DNA of 64,000 nt from Lumbricus terrestris. Taxonomy: Eukaryota > Annelida > Clitellata > Crassiclitellata > Lumbricidae. The position numbers and the translations under genes were made by a program. Where the stretch lies: positions 39,194,421 through 39,258,420 of the forward strand of contig OX457050.1 of assembly GCA_949752735.1 (NCBI GenBank), written 5' to 3'. Below are positions 55,634 through 64,000 of this stretch, piece by piece. The stretch's first letter is position 1, and each line of letters begins with the position of its first letter. The notes under the pieces were generated by a model, which did not search any database, was not told the DNA's origin, and was given only the letters and a program-made list of their open reading frames with translations.

Positions 55634-57331
55634 TGTACAACAGTAGGACTGTTGACAAAGGATTTAAACGTTAAGTAATGTAATAGTAATGTAATAAGAC
55701 CCATATTATATGTAGGGAAAGGAGATCCTAGGCCCACATAATATAGATATAGCGACGCCCTTGCTGCCGCTACATGTATGACTGCAGGGTGTCCACGTGC
55801 TCCCTGCGTGTAGAGAGTGTGCGACCGAGTCAGAATGACTTGCAGAATTAACTCGGCCTGCCCTGGGAAGACAGCGTGTACTGATGAGTTGGCAGACTGC
55901 CAGGGCGTGGTAGCAGCCACGAAGGGGGCTGAAGCGTCCCCCGGAATCATATAAAAGGCTTTGCGCGAAGAACCCAAGGGCCGACTCCCAGATTCTGTAT
56001 CCAGGAAGGACCTGCGACTGGTTGAAGTCCGAGCCCGGAGGTGAAGAATACAATGCCGCCTTCGTCAACCCAGGATTTAAGTATCTGCGTTCCGAAGTGT
56101 GAGATGCCGATTTTAGGAACTCCTTCGTCGAAGTGCAGAATAGGCCTCTGATCCCCTCCGCAAATCCAGGAATGAAGGACCTGCGTTCCGAAGTGTGAGT
56201 AACCAACTCAAAGAAGAGTTTAGCGTCTCTTTCGTCGAGTGCAGGATAGTCCTCTTCCGATCCGTTCTACCGCAGGACAGGAGTCCTTAAACCGCGTACT
56301 CGGAATGGATAGTCTACAGCGAAATCCCCGCCATTGATCGGGAGTATAAGTTGTTTTCTGTTCCGTTACCACTGTCAGCCGTACAAACAGGTCTGGACCG
56401 GATCTAAGGTATGACAAGTAGGGATTATTCGAGTGCTCTGTGAATCCTAAATTCATAGAGAATTGCCTCCCCTCCCTATTTTAGTAAGGTAGGATCAAAG
56501 ACTATAATAAGACTGTGCTTTGTCGAAGGTTCGTGTGTGAATGCGCTGACATTGATCTGAATGACTGCATTACTTTGTGTGCCTAAATAGATATTAATTT
56601 GTAGTACTAGCTTAGAAATTATTTACTCTGCTTTGACAATATATACTTTGAAATGGAAGAGAGTTGTGTTCCGGCTACCACTGGTTGTGAGGTAAGAGAA
56701 AGGACAGGTGACCCTACGTCCGAATTGCTGGAACGGTTGCTGACCCAAATCACCCGGATTGCCACCACACAAGCCGACCAAGCTTCCCAGCTAAACCAAA
56801 TAGCGACTACCCAATCCGAACTAGCTAGCGGCCAAGCTGAACTGACCTCCCAGCTAGATGAGGTGGCCAGCGGTCAATCTGGTTTATCCCAGAGCCATCA
56901 AGAAGTGGTCGAGAGAATGAGGGAGATGGAAGAATTTGTACACGTTCGAGTGGGCTCAACCCAAACGAACCCTGACTTCTACCCGCAGGAGGAAGAAGTT
57001 GTGAATCCCACGATCACCGCTCTTCCACTCAGACACCTTTCGTCAAGATCCATCTTTCACCAGCTCCCGTCACGATCTTGCGAGTTCGAATACCTCTCGG
57101 ATGAACCGAGACAGGAAGCCAGTGCAGCTTCCTTCCAGCCTCGCAGAAGCGAGAGAATCCGAGAGCGACAGTCGTATCTGTATCATCCAGACACTAGAGG
57201 CCCACTAGCTGCTGCAGATGCTTCATTCAAACCCTCTCTGGTAGCGCGGAGAGGGGAGGCATTCATTCCCCTTGACGAGGGCGGATCTAGGGATCGTCTT
57301 CATAAGGGGTTGCACCGGCGAAACACCTACA
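55634..57331 (+). repeat. Left LTR
   Basis: Starts TGTACAACAGTAGGACTG, ends GCGAAACACCTACA. It contains the repeated phrase CTGCGTTCCGAAGTGTGAG at 56086 and 56182, and the start of the long ORF at 56653. Confidence 0.85.
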
Positions 57332-57798
57332 ATATTGAAATCCGTGTAGTTGGCCAGACACTACTGTGCTGTGAGATGGATGATGCGTCGTTTCAAGTGG
57401 AATGTATCGTGACTCCCGCTATTAGTCAGCCGATCCTAGGTCTGACATGGCTGGAACAGGAACAAGTCAAGTGGGACTTTGGACGAAAACAGCTGACGAT
57501 TAATGGTCGACCGCTGCCACTCCACTATCCATCTGATGACGTCAGATGTCGACGCGCCGCTGCGACGAAGAATGCCCACCAACCACCCCTCTGCGAGATG
57601 AACGAAGAGGCAGTTGCTACACTGTCAAACCCGGAAGTGAGCGAGGATCTCGGGGCCACGCAATCAACCGTACCAGACACGGGACAGCCAAACGAAGCTG
57701 AGCCATGTCGACAAACTGCGGAAATGCCATGGAACCTATCCCGACGCCGGAGAGCAGCCAAGAAAAGAAAGCGATCTAACGCCAATGCCTGGCGATGA
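56653..57798 (+). CDS. Retroelement ORF1: coiled coil plus retropepsin C-terminal part
   Basis: A 381-codon ORF that starts inside the left LTR and crosses its 3' edge at 57331. Residues about 20-100 form a likely coiled coil with repeats of the type IATTQ...SQLDEVASGQ, resembling structural Gag-like regions. A basic Arg-rich middle follows. Residues about 227-290, encoded just outside the LTR, read VVGQTLL...FQVECIV...PILGLTWLEQEQVKWDF, the second half of a retropepsin-like aspartic protease (Ile-Leu-Gly-x-x-Trp-Leu). The catalytic Asp-Thr/Ser-Gly half is not seen. The C-terminus is Lys/Arg-rich. The ORF ends at a TGA within the direct repeat TGGCGA-TGA-TGGCGA. No zinc knuckle was noticed. 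Function as a protease is unlikely without the first half. Confidence 0.7.
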   Translation: MEESCVPATTGCEVRERTGDPTSELLERLLTQITRIATTQADQASQLNQIATTQSELASGQAELTSQLDEVASGQSGLSQSHQEVVERMREMEEFVHVRVGSTQTNPDFYPQEEEVVNPTITALPLRHLSSRSIFHQLPSRSCEFEYLSDEPRQEASAASFQPRRSERIRERQSYLYHPDTRGPLAAADASFKPSLVARRGEAFIPLDEGGSRDRLHKGLHRRNTYNIEIRVVGQTLLCCEMDDASFQVECIVTPAISQPILGLTWLEQEQVKWDFGRKQLTINGRPLPLHYPSDDVRCRRAAATKNAHQPPLCEMNEEAVATLSNPEVSEDLGATQSTVPDTGQPNEAEPCRQTAEMPWNLSRRRRAAKKRKRSNANAWR

Positions 57799-57924
57799 TG
57801 GCGATTCACGTATAGTAGGAAACTCTACAATGACGAAGATGCGGATTTAGATGACCCTAACGATGATGATTGTGATGATGACACAGAACGACTGGTTGCC
57901 AATAGACAGAGGTCTAGTGATAGA

Positions 57925-59163
57925 ATGGTTAGTTTTAGCATGCTGACAAATCGTTCCATTGGACAAAACACGGATTTCAATGAGTATGGCGAAACAAACT
58001 TGCAAGTAAAAGCCGTCTCTAGCAGTTTAGGAACGGTAGAGGGGACGTCTGCAAAAGAATATGACGTAACCTCTTACCAGTTCATTGGCACTAGTGAAAA
58101 ACAAGTCGGTGGTGCTACCCAATCAAACCACGAAAGACAAACCGACTTTATAAATGTAGGAACCAGGAGAGAAGGGCAGACAAAAGAAACTGCTTTCTGT
58201 CTCAATCGGTTCAGTCGTAGGTCCAAAGAATGTGATGATGTTGAAACTGATGATGAGTATGAAGCGTGTGATGTTGCTGAAGATGAAAATGCTTTGTTGG
58301 GCAATGTGAATCAAACCGGAGACAAAGAAATAGGGAAATATAGAGGGCTAAGCCAAAGTGGGGTGAATTTCGGCCAAAGTGAAATTATCGTTCATTCTGA
58401 AATTGACCACGACAGACCCCGTAATTTAGAGCCACGAACGGCCACCGCCATGCATTCATCGTCTGAAGACAGCCATGCAACACGACAGCAACCCGTTCGT
58501 TCTTCGCAACAAGTTCACGGGCCGATGACTCACACAGCGTCTGTGTACAACGGCGACCCCGTCTTCAGCCGCTCCGCTGATGCTGCTGCCGCTTCGACCG
58601 CCTCTCGCTGCAACCACAAACCCCGACGCGCGATGCCTTCGGATACCGCAACCCTGATGACGTCAGAGCGACGGCCGATACTTGCTGTGCATCAGAAAGC
58701 GCCACCTTACGGACGACAAACCGTCAGCGGCCATTCTGATTACTCGGCTGTGCCGAGTGATTCGTATTACTCGGACAGGCAGCACGAACTATTTGCGCCT
58801 CGTTGTACTGATGACCTGAGAGTGACCTACGTGAACCTACCGAATGTAAACAGCAGAATTGGCGCTCAACGCTTCAACCCACTTTACAACACCACCTACT
58901 CACCGACGCTACCTGCGCCAAAGAAGTTACCGCCCACCGTGGAAAGCATATGGCCTCTGCAAACAGACAGAGAGGAGAGACGGGGGTTCGATTCCCAATC
59001 GTCTCCGTCGCTACATCCGCTCCCGCCTTCGCCTCACCGCAGCCTCCGCCTCCGCCTCCATCGCAGCCCTGCCTCCATCTCTACGTCCACAACCCCGCCG
59101 TCTGCTTCTCGGTCTCTGCAAAAGCCAATGTTGAAACGACTGGAGCTACATAACAACTACTGA
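57925..59163 (+). CDS. Retroelement ORF2, same frame as ORF1, unknown function
   Basis: A 412-codon ORF in the same frame as ORF1. Between the ORF1 stop (57796-57798) and this ATG there are 42 further open codons that encode an acidic Asp-rich stretch, so a single TGA separates two halves of a frame that is otherwise open from 56653 to 59163. The product is hydrophilic, with an acidic part (DDVETDDEYEACDVAEDEN, residues about 105-125), Ser/Thr-rich middle regions and a Pro/Ser/Arg-rich tail. No enzymatic motif, RT, RNase H or integrase signature was recognised. It may be a captured or degenerate accessory ORF, a readthrough extension of ORF1, or non-coding sequence that happens to be open. 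Its length argues mildly for selection. Confidence 0.5.
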   Translation: MVSFSMLTNRSIGQNTDFNEYGETNLQVKAVSSSLGTVEGTSAKEYDVTSYQFIGTSEKQVGGATQSNHERQTDFINVGTRREGQTKETAFCLNRFSRRSKECDDVETDDEYEACDVAEDENALLGNVNQTGDKEIGKYRGLSQSGVNFGQSEIIVHSEIDHDRPRNLEPRTATAMHSSSEDSHATRQQPVRSSQQVHGPMTHTASVYNGDPVFSRSADAAAASTASRCNHKPRRAMPSDTATLMTSERRPILAVHQKAPPYGRQTVSGHSDYSAVPSDSYYSDRQHELFAPRCTDDLRVTYVNLPNVNSRIGAQRFNPLYNTTYSPTLPAPKKLPPTVESIWPLQTDREERRGFDSQSSPSLHPLPPSPHRSLRLRLHRSPASISTSTTPPSASRSLQKPMLKRLELHNNY

Positions 59164-59212
59164 TATACCACTGTGTGTACCTATCTTATCACGCTATAAG
59201 AGCTTGAAAAGA

Positions 59213-59610
59213 GCGATATTTTGTCTTACGCGCTTATGGAGAAGCGGCGTGAGTTGTCTTACGCGCTTATGGAGAAGCGGCGTGAGTTGTCTTACGCGCT
59301 TATGGAGAAGTGGCGTGAGTTGTCTTACGCGCTTATGGAAAAGCGGCGTGAGTTGTCTTACGCGCTTATGGAGAAGCAGCGTGAGTTGTCTTACGCGCTT
59401 ATGGAGAAGCAGCGTGAGTTGTCTTACGCGCTTATGGAGAAGTGGCGTGAGTAGTCTTACGCGCTTATGGAGAAGCAGCGTGAGTAGTGTTACGCGCTTA
59501 TGGAGAAGCAGCGTGAGTTGTCTTACGCGCTTATGGAGAAGTGGCGTGAGTTGTCTTACGCGCTTATGGAGAAGCAGCGTGAGTTGTCTTACGCGCTTAT
59601 TGCTTGCGCG
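59213..59610 (+). repeat. 33-bp minisatellite downstream of ORF2, about 12 units
   Basis: The unit CTTACGCGCTTATGGAGAAG plus CGGCGTGAGTTGT repeats with few changes. The period is divisible by three, so two frames stay open: one repeats SYALMEKRREL, and the other gives a 146-codon ORF (59204-59644) repeating CLTRLWRSGVS. The last unit is truncated. Confidence 0.97.
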
Positions 59611-59689
59611 CTTATTGGAAGAAGCAGCGCGAGTCTACAGGTGATTCCGTGGACGAGATCATAGAGCAGCCGAACAAACTTTTGTATCA

Positions 59690-60075
59690 GACGTCCATTT
59701 TGTTCGCTCGTCGGAGATGCGAAGTCCAATTCCCCCGCTCGTCGGAGAAGCGAAGTCCAATTCCCGTTCGTCCGAAGAGAGACGTCCACTTTCTCGCTCG
59801 TCGAAGAAGCGAAGTCCAATCCCCACCGCTCGTCCGAGAAGCGAAGTCCATCCCCCTTCGTCTGAGAGGAGAAATCCTCGTTCGCCTGAGAAGATAAGTC
59901 CATGTCACGTTCGCTCGTCTGAGAAGAATCAGACGACCGTTTTTTCCCGTTCGTGTGAAAGAGAAGTCAGACGGCCTGTTCGATCGTCTGAGAAGAGAAT
60001 TCAGACAACCCGTTCGTTCGTCTGAAGGAGAAGTCAGACGACCCGACCCGTTCGTTCGTCTGGAGGAAAGAGACG
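59690..60075. repeat. Degenerate ~30-bp repeat (CGTCGGAGAAGCGAAGTCCA)
   Basis: At least eight diverging units of CGTC(G/T)GAGAAGxGAAGTC-like sequence, later ones reading CGTCTGAGAAGxxxxxCAGACGAC. It follows the 33-bp minisatellite in the interior of the LTR element. Confidence 0.85.
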
Positions 60076-60831
60076 CGTGTCAGAAACGCGTATCTTTATC
60101 AAATCGGAAAATCGCCCAGCGAAGCGATTAACGTCGATAATCTGGGAACAATTCAAGGAACTAGTACGGAGTTGCGTGTAAGGAAAGACAAGCCAAGGAA
60201 TTGTCTTACCTCGTTTCCAAGCGATGAAGAAGATGATGTCTTAGATTTGTCTTCTCCTGCCTAACGTACAATACGTTTACCTGCACGTTATGATGATGAT
60301 GTGTAGGGTGCCGATAGTTTAGATTACCTTTGATTTGATGTGTTTCATGTTGCTCCTTTTTTATTGATATGTTTTATGTTGCCCTATTTTGCTTTTATTG
60401 AGCTGGCTTGTGAATCGTGAGTACAAATGAGCCGGAAACAGACATTTCCACTGCGAACTTACCCTTTATGCGTGCACTTTCGTTTGCATAATCATGTGCC
60501 CTGATTTTGGACAGCCGATGGAATGTTGATGTTATGAGTGACACTGAACACTATATGTTATAGGTAGCTCTTAGTATGCATAACGGACACTTATTGCATT
60601 GACATGGTGATTATGATGTGAAGGAAGAGTTATTCTAGCGCCAATTTGCCCTAATAGATCTAATCCCTGTATGGCTTGGACAAATAAGAGACTGAGGTGG
60701 TAGGAAAGGGAACTGATCCGAAGCGCGTCAGTCGACCTCCAGACCACCGCAGTACGAGAAATGTCCTCGAGGTAACCTGAGACAAGGGTTATGCACGGCC
60801 GAAAACGATGTCTCCATGAGACGGAAGTAGT
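60076..60831. other. Interior of the LTR element, no ORF recognised
   Basis: AT/GC-mixed sequence between the repeat region and the right LTR. No RT-like motif in any frame that I could see. Confidence 0.5.
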
Positions 60832-60864
60832 TGAAAAATTCCGACCTACAGCCTGAATTTTTCA
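60832..60864. repeat. Hairpin just upstream of the right LTR
   Basis: The 10-bp arms TGAAAAATTC and GAATTTTTCA are exact complements around a 13-base loop, ending about 19 bp before the right LTR. Confidence 0.8.
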
Positions 60865-60882
60865 CGAGTCGGTCGCGGAGAG

Positions 60883-62579
60883 TGTACAACAGTAGGACTG
60901 TTGACAAAGGATTTAAACGTTAAGTAATGTAATAGTAATGTAATAAGACCCATATTATATGTAGGGAAAGGAGATCCTAGGCCCACATAATATAGATATA
61001 GCGACGCCCTTGCTGCCGCTACATGTATGACTGCATGGTGTCCACGTGCTCCCTGCGTGTAGAGAGTGTGCGACCGAGTCAGAATGACTTGCAGAATTAA
61101 CTCGGCCTGCCCTGGGAAGACAGCGTGTACTGATGAGTTGGCAGACTGCCAGGGCGTGGTAGCAGCCACGAAGGGGGCTGAAGCGTCCCCCGGAATCATA
61201 TAAAAGGCTTTGCGCGAAGAACCCAAGGGCCGACTCCCAGATTCTGTATCCAGGAAGGACCTGCGACTGGTTGAAGTCCGAGCCCGGAGGTGAAGAATAC
61301 AATGCCGCCTTCGTCAACCCAGGATTTAAGTATCTGCGTTCCGAAGTGTGAGATGCCGATTTTAGGAACTCCTTCGTCGAAGTGCAGAATAGGCCTCTGA
61401 TCCCCTCCGCAAATCCAGGAATGAAGGACCTGCGTTCCGAAGTGTGAGTAACCAACTCAAAGAAGAGTTTAGCGTCTCCTTCGTCGAGTGCAGGATAGTC
61501 CTCTTCCGATCCGTTCTACCGCAGGACAGGAGTCTTTAACCGCGTACTCGGAATGGATAGTCTACAGCGAAATCCCCGCCATTGATCGGGAGTATAAGTT
61601 GTTTTCTGTTCCGTTACCACTGTCAGCCGTACAAACAGGTCTGGACCGGATCTAAGGTATGACAAGTAGGGATTATTCGAGTGCTCTGTGAATCCTAAAT
61701 TCATAGAGAATTGCCTCCCCTCCCTATTTTAGTAAGGTAGGATCAAAGACTATAATAAGACTGTGCTTTGTCGAAGGTTCGTGTGTGAATGCGCTGACAT
61801 TGATCTGAATGACTGCATTACTTTGTGTGCCTAAATAGATATTAATTTGTAGTACTAGCTTAGAAATTATTTACTCTGCTTTGACAATATATACTTTGAA
61901 ATGGAAGAGAGTTGTGTTCCGGCTACCACTGGTTGTGAGGTAAGAGAAAGGACAGGTGACCCTACGTCCGAATTGCTGGAACGGTTGCTGATCCAAATCA
62001 CCCGGATTGCCACCACACAAGCCGACCAAGCTTCCCAGCTAAACCAAATAGCGACTACCCAATCCGAACTAGCTAGCGGCCAAGCTGAACTGACCTCCCA
62101 GCTAGATGAGGTGGCCAGCGGTCAATCTGGTTTATCCCAGAGCCATCAAGAAGTGGTCGAGAGAATGAGGGAGATGGAAGAATTTGTACACGTTCGAGTG
62201 GGCTCAACCCAAACGAACCCTGACTTCTACCCGCAGGAGGAAGAAGTTGTGAATCCCACGATCACCGCTCTTCCACTCAGACACCTTTCGTCAAGATCCA
62301 TCTTTCACCAGCTCCCGTCACGATCTTGCGAGTTCGAATACCTCTCGGATGAACCGAGACAGGAAGCCAGTGCAGCTTCCTTCCAGCCTCGCAGAAGCGA
62401 GAGAATCCGAGAGCGACAGTCGTATCTGTATCATCCAGACACTAGAGGCCCACTAGCTGCTGCAGATGCTTCATTCAAACCCTCTCTGGTAGCGCGGAGA
62501 GGGGAGGCATTCATTCCCCTTGACGAGGGCGGATCTAGGGATCGTCTTCATAAGGGGTTGCACCGGCGAAACACCTACA
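60883..62579 (+). repeat. Right LTR
   Basis: Nearly identical to 55634-57331. It contains a copy of the first 226 or so codons of ORF1 (from ATG 61901). Here that frame runs past the LTR into host DNA and stops at 62611, so this copy is only a truncated ORF. Confidence 0.85.
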
Positions 62580-62583
62580 GTAG

Positions 62584-63190
62584 ACTTCATGAAAATGTTG
62601 CAGGTAGTTGATTAGGCCTATATCATAGAGAATCCAGTCAGTTTCATACTATTTGTCAAAGTCACTAACCGCCATGATTATGCTTCTTCTATTATACTAA
62701 AGTCTTACACGGAATTTTATGTTTTTTAAAGTTCAAAACTATGAAATAAACAATGTTTGCCATAGCGCTATAGTTATAGTTTTCAAGACCAAAATACGAA
62801 TTAGGGCCTAAGCATAACTGATTATCTAGTAAGGGGAAATGGTGGTGGTTGCTCTCTGGTACGAAAAGCGAAAGATCAGCAAGGACGAGAGATGACTTAC
62901 CGCTTTCCTCCTCTCAACGCTTTACTCAATTTTTCATTCGCCAGAATGATGACATTGGTAAATGAGTTGTGGGATGTGGCACGCATCATGATTGCCTTCA
63001 AAACATTAACTTATCGTCACTTCGTTTATACCACGGATTGTATTTACAATGTGTTCTTGTCCGTTGAAAAAAGCCAAGTTATTTGTTAGGCCTAGGCCTA
63101 TTATTTACAAATCGGTTTTACACTGCAATGTAAATTTTACCCATATTGACATAATTTGCGCCTGATGTGTCCAACTTCTAAATGCCTTTA
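62584..63190. other. Last intron of the paralogue gene, right of the LTR element
   Basis: If the - strand channel gene is intact, this is its intron sequence. No preceding exon was recognised on the - strand. Confidence 0.4.
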
Positions 63191-63193
63191 GAT

Positions 63194-63270
63194 CAGGGGT
63201 TCTCAAACTGTGGTACGCGTACCCCTGGGGTTACGCCAGTCGCCGGTAAAGGGTACGCAAAACCCCAGAA
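63194..63270. mobile_element. hAT-type left end
   Basis: CAGGGGTTCTCAAACTGTGG followed by a TACGCGTACCCCTGGGG-type palindrome and a second TACGC...CCCC block is the usual left end of a hAT group related to the one at 44528. The right end was not found before the window end. Confidence 0.5.
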
Positions 63271-63663
63271 ATAAAACTTCTCTTTGAATTTATGACTTTG
63301 CGTCAATCTTTCTTTGATTAGGAACGTTGCAACATGTAGTAGCATCGCCATTTATTTCTTTCCCAACATACAATATTAGGCTCACATATTATACAGTGCA
63401 TGCAACATAGGCCTATTTATGTTCAGACCTATTACTATAAATTTGAAATAAAATAATGTATAAATTGCTGAAAGTACCAAAGCCCATGGTGTTATTATTT
63501 TTATTAACTCATTTTATTTTATTTTCTGTTATTAGGTATTTTCACTATTAAAAGGGTTATTTGGCAAATCATGGCAATTATACAGCATATTGTATAATCG
63601 AAGATCCACTTGCATATCATAATTGAAGTGAATTTTCGAAGTATTCTTTACCAGACTGTCACT

Positions 63664-64000
63664 GTTGTTAATTATGCTTGCTCTGGGTGTTTATGGTGTT
63701 GAGGTGCAGTTCTGCTGTTATTATTTCATTGCTGTTTCTAATAATAATATTATTCTAGACATTATTATCATTATTTTTTATTGTCATTTTATTATTACTA
63801 TCATTATTATTACTATTATTATTATTATTTTATTAATGGTACAGTATTATTAGTGGTATTAATAGTTTAATGTAGCAGTATAAGTATTAGTATTTCATTA
63901 TTCGTTCTATAATGAATTATTGGGTTTATCACTGTTGCATTATTAATTAAGTCCTAGTTAAGTTATACGTATCCTATGAAAACATTCATGATTATTAATT
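63664..64000. repeat. AT-rich stretch with ATT/TTA microsatellite
   Basis: Degenerate ATTATT repeats at about 63718-63860, surrounded by AT-rich sequence without a gene. Confidence 0.8.

Larger units (their letters stand above)
55634..62579 (+). mobile_element. LTR retrotransposon with 1.7-kb LTRs, TSD GTAG
   Basis: Two direct repeats, 55634-57331 (1698 bp) and 60883-62579 (1697 bp), begin TGTACAACAG and end CACCTACA, the TG...CA ends of LTRs. GTAG flanks the whole element (55630-55633, 62580-62583). I counted about four substitutions and one indel between the LTRs, so the insertion is young. The 3.55-kb interior carries ORFs with a retropepsin fragment and two tandem-repeat regions, but I found no reverse transcriptase, RNase H or integrase. 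The sequence after the left LTR does not start like a tRNA primer site, and the one before the right LTR is only weakly purine-rich (GGTCGCGGAGAG). It is best seen as a non-autonomous element. The + orientation is inferred from the ORFs. Confidence 0.85.

Noticed and set aside
55153..55977. 274-codon - strand ORF running from the LTR into the channel exon
   Set aside because: Only 55153-55604 is the channel exon. The N-terminal part is LTR and intron sequence that happens to be open, upstream of a clear splice acceptor.
55706..56206. 166-codon - strand ORF in the left LTR, also present in the right LTR (60955-61455)
   Set aside because: It is conserved only because the LTRs are nearly identical copies. 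No protein motif, and it is opposite to the retropepsin-bearing strand.
59204..59644. 146-codon ORF repeating CLTRLWRSGVS as a gene
   Set aside because: The 33-bp period keeps more than one frame open. No evidence favours this frame; kept only as a repeat and a finding.

Overview
This window is nuclear DNA of an animal. It holds intron-containing genes, dense transposable elements and large microsatellites, with no bacterial-style operons. The only clear host genes encode DEG/ENaC (ASIC/ENaC-type) sodium channel subunits, which are metazoan. The frequent TAGGCCTA-like words, the repeat content and the channel sequence suggest a marine invertebrate, perhaps an echinoderm or a relative, but this is a low-confidence inference.

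Host genes. A complete seven-exon DEG/ENaC gene runs on the + strand from 23838 to 51969. All splice phases agree and the exons sum to 1632 nt (543 codons plus stop). A paralogue on the - strand ends at 55153, so the two genes converge tail to tail; only its last exon (55153-55604) is in the window. A possible first coding exon of an unrelated secreted protein lies at 3656-3733.

Mobile DNA fills nearly everything else. 1-23 kb: tetra-, tri- and dinucleotide arrays, LINE remnants, hAT elements (1435-2107, 18612-18880, 20675-21843), a Mutator-like element with minisatellite arms (4690-5431), and a 40-bp minisatellite (16938-17275). 24-52 kb: the introns of the channel gene are packed with nested insertions. 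These include Mutator-like elements with 9-bp target duplications (25026-26800, 30946-31951, 46949-47503, 47623-49699), TTAA-flanked piggyBac-type elements (33082-34554, 34559-35592, 42927-43567, 49924-50970), hAT elements (31274-31542, 44528-46651), several LINE fragments and a tRNA-derived SINE. 55.6-62.6 kb: a young LTR retrotransposon (55634-62579, TSD GTAG, 1.7-kb nearly identical LTRs) sits in the last intron of the - strand channel gene. Its main ORF starts inside the LTR and reads into a retropepsin fragment and then, past one in-frame TGA, into a second ORF. No reverse transcriptase was recognised in it.

The most interesting signals are: (i) the group of Mutator-like elements whose long inverted arms are themselves tandem arrays with a different unit in each element; (ii) the LTR retrotransposon with coding sequence in its LTR; (iii) the channel pair with a Val in place of the His of the His-Gly gating motif (gene 1) and a Gly-Gly-Thr sequence where the selectivity filter normally reads Gly/Ser-X-Ser (both genes). 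All boundaries were read by eye; no search was run.
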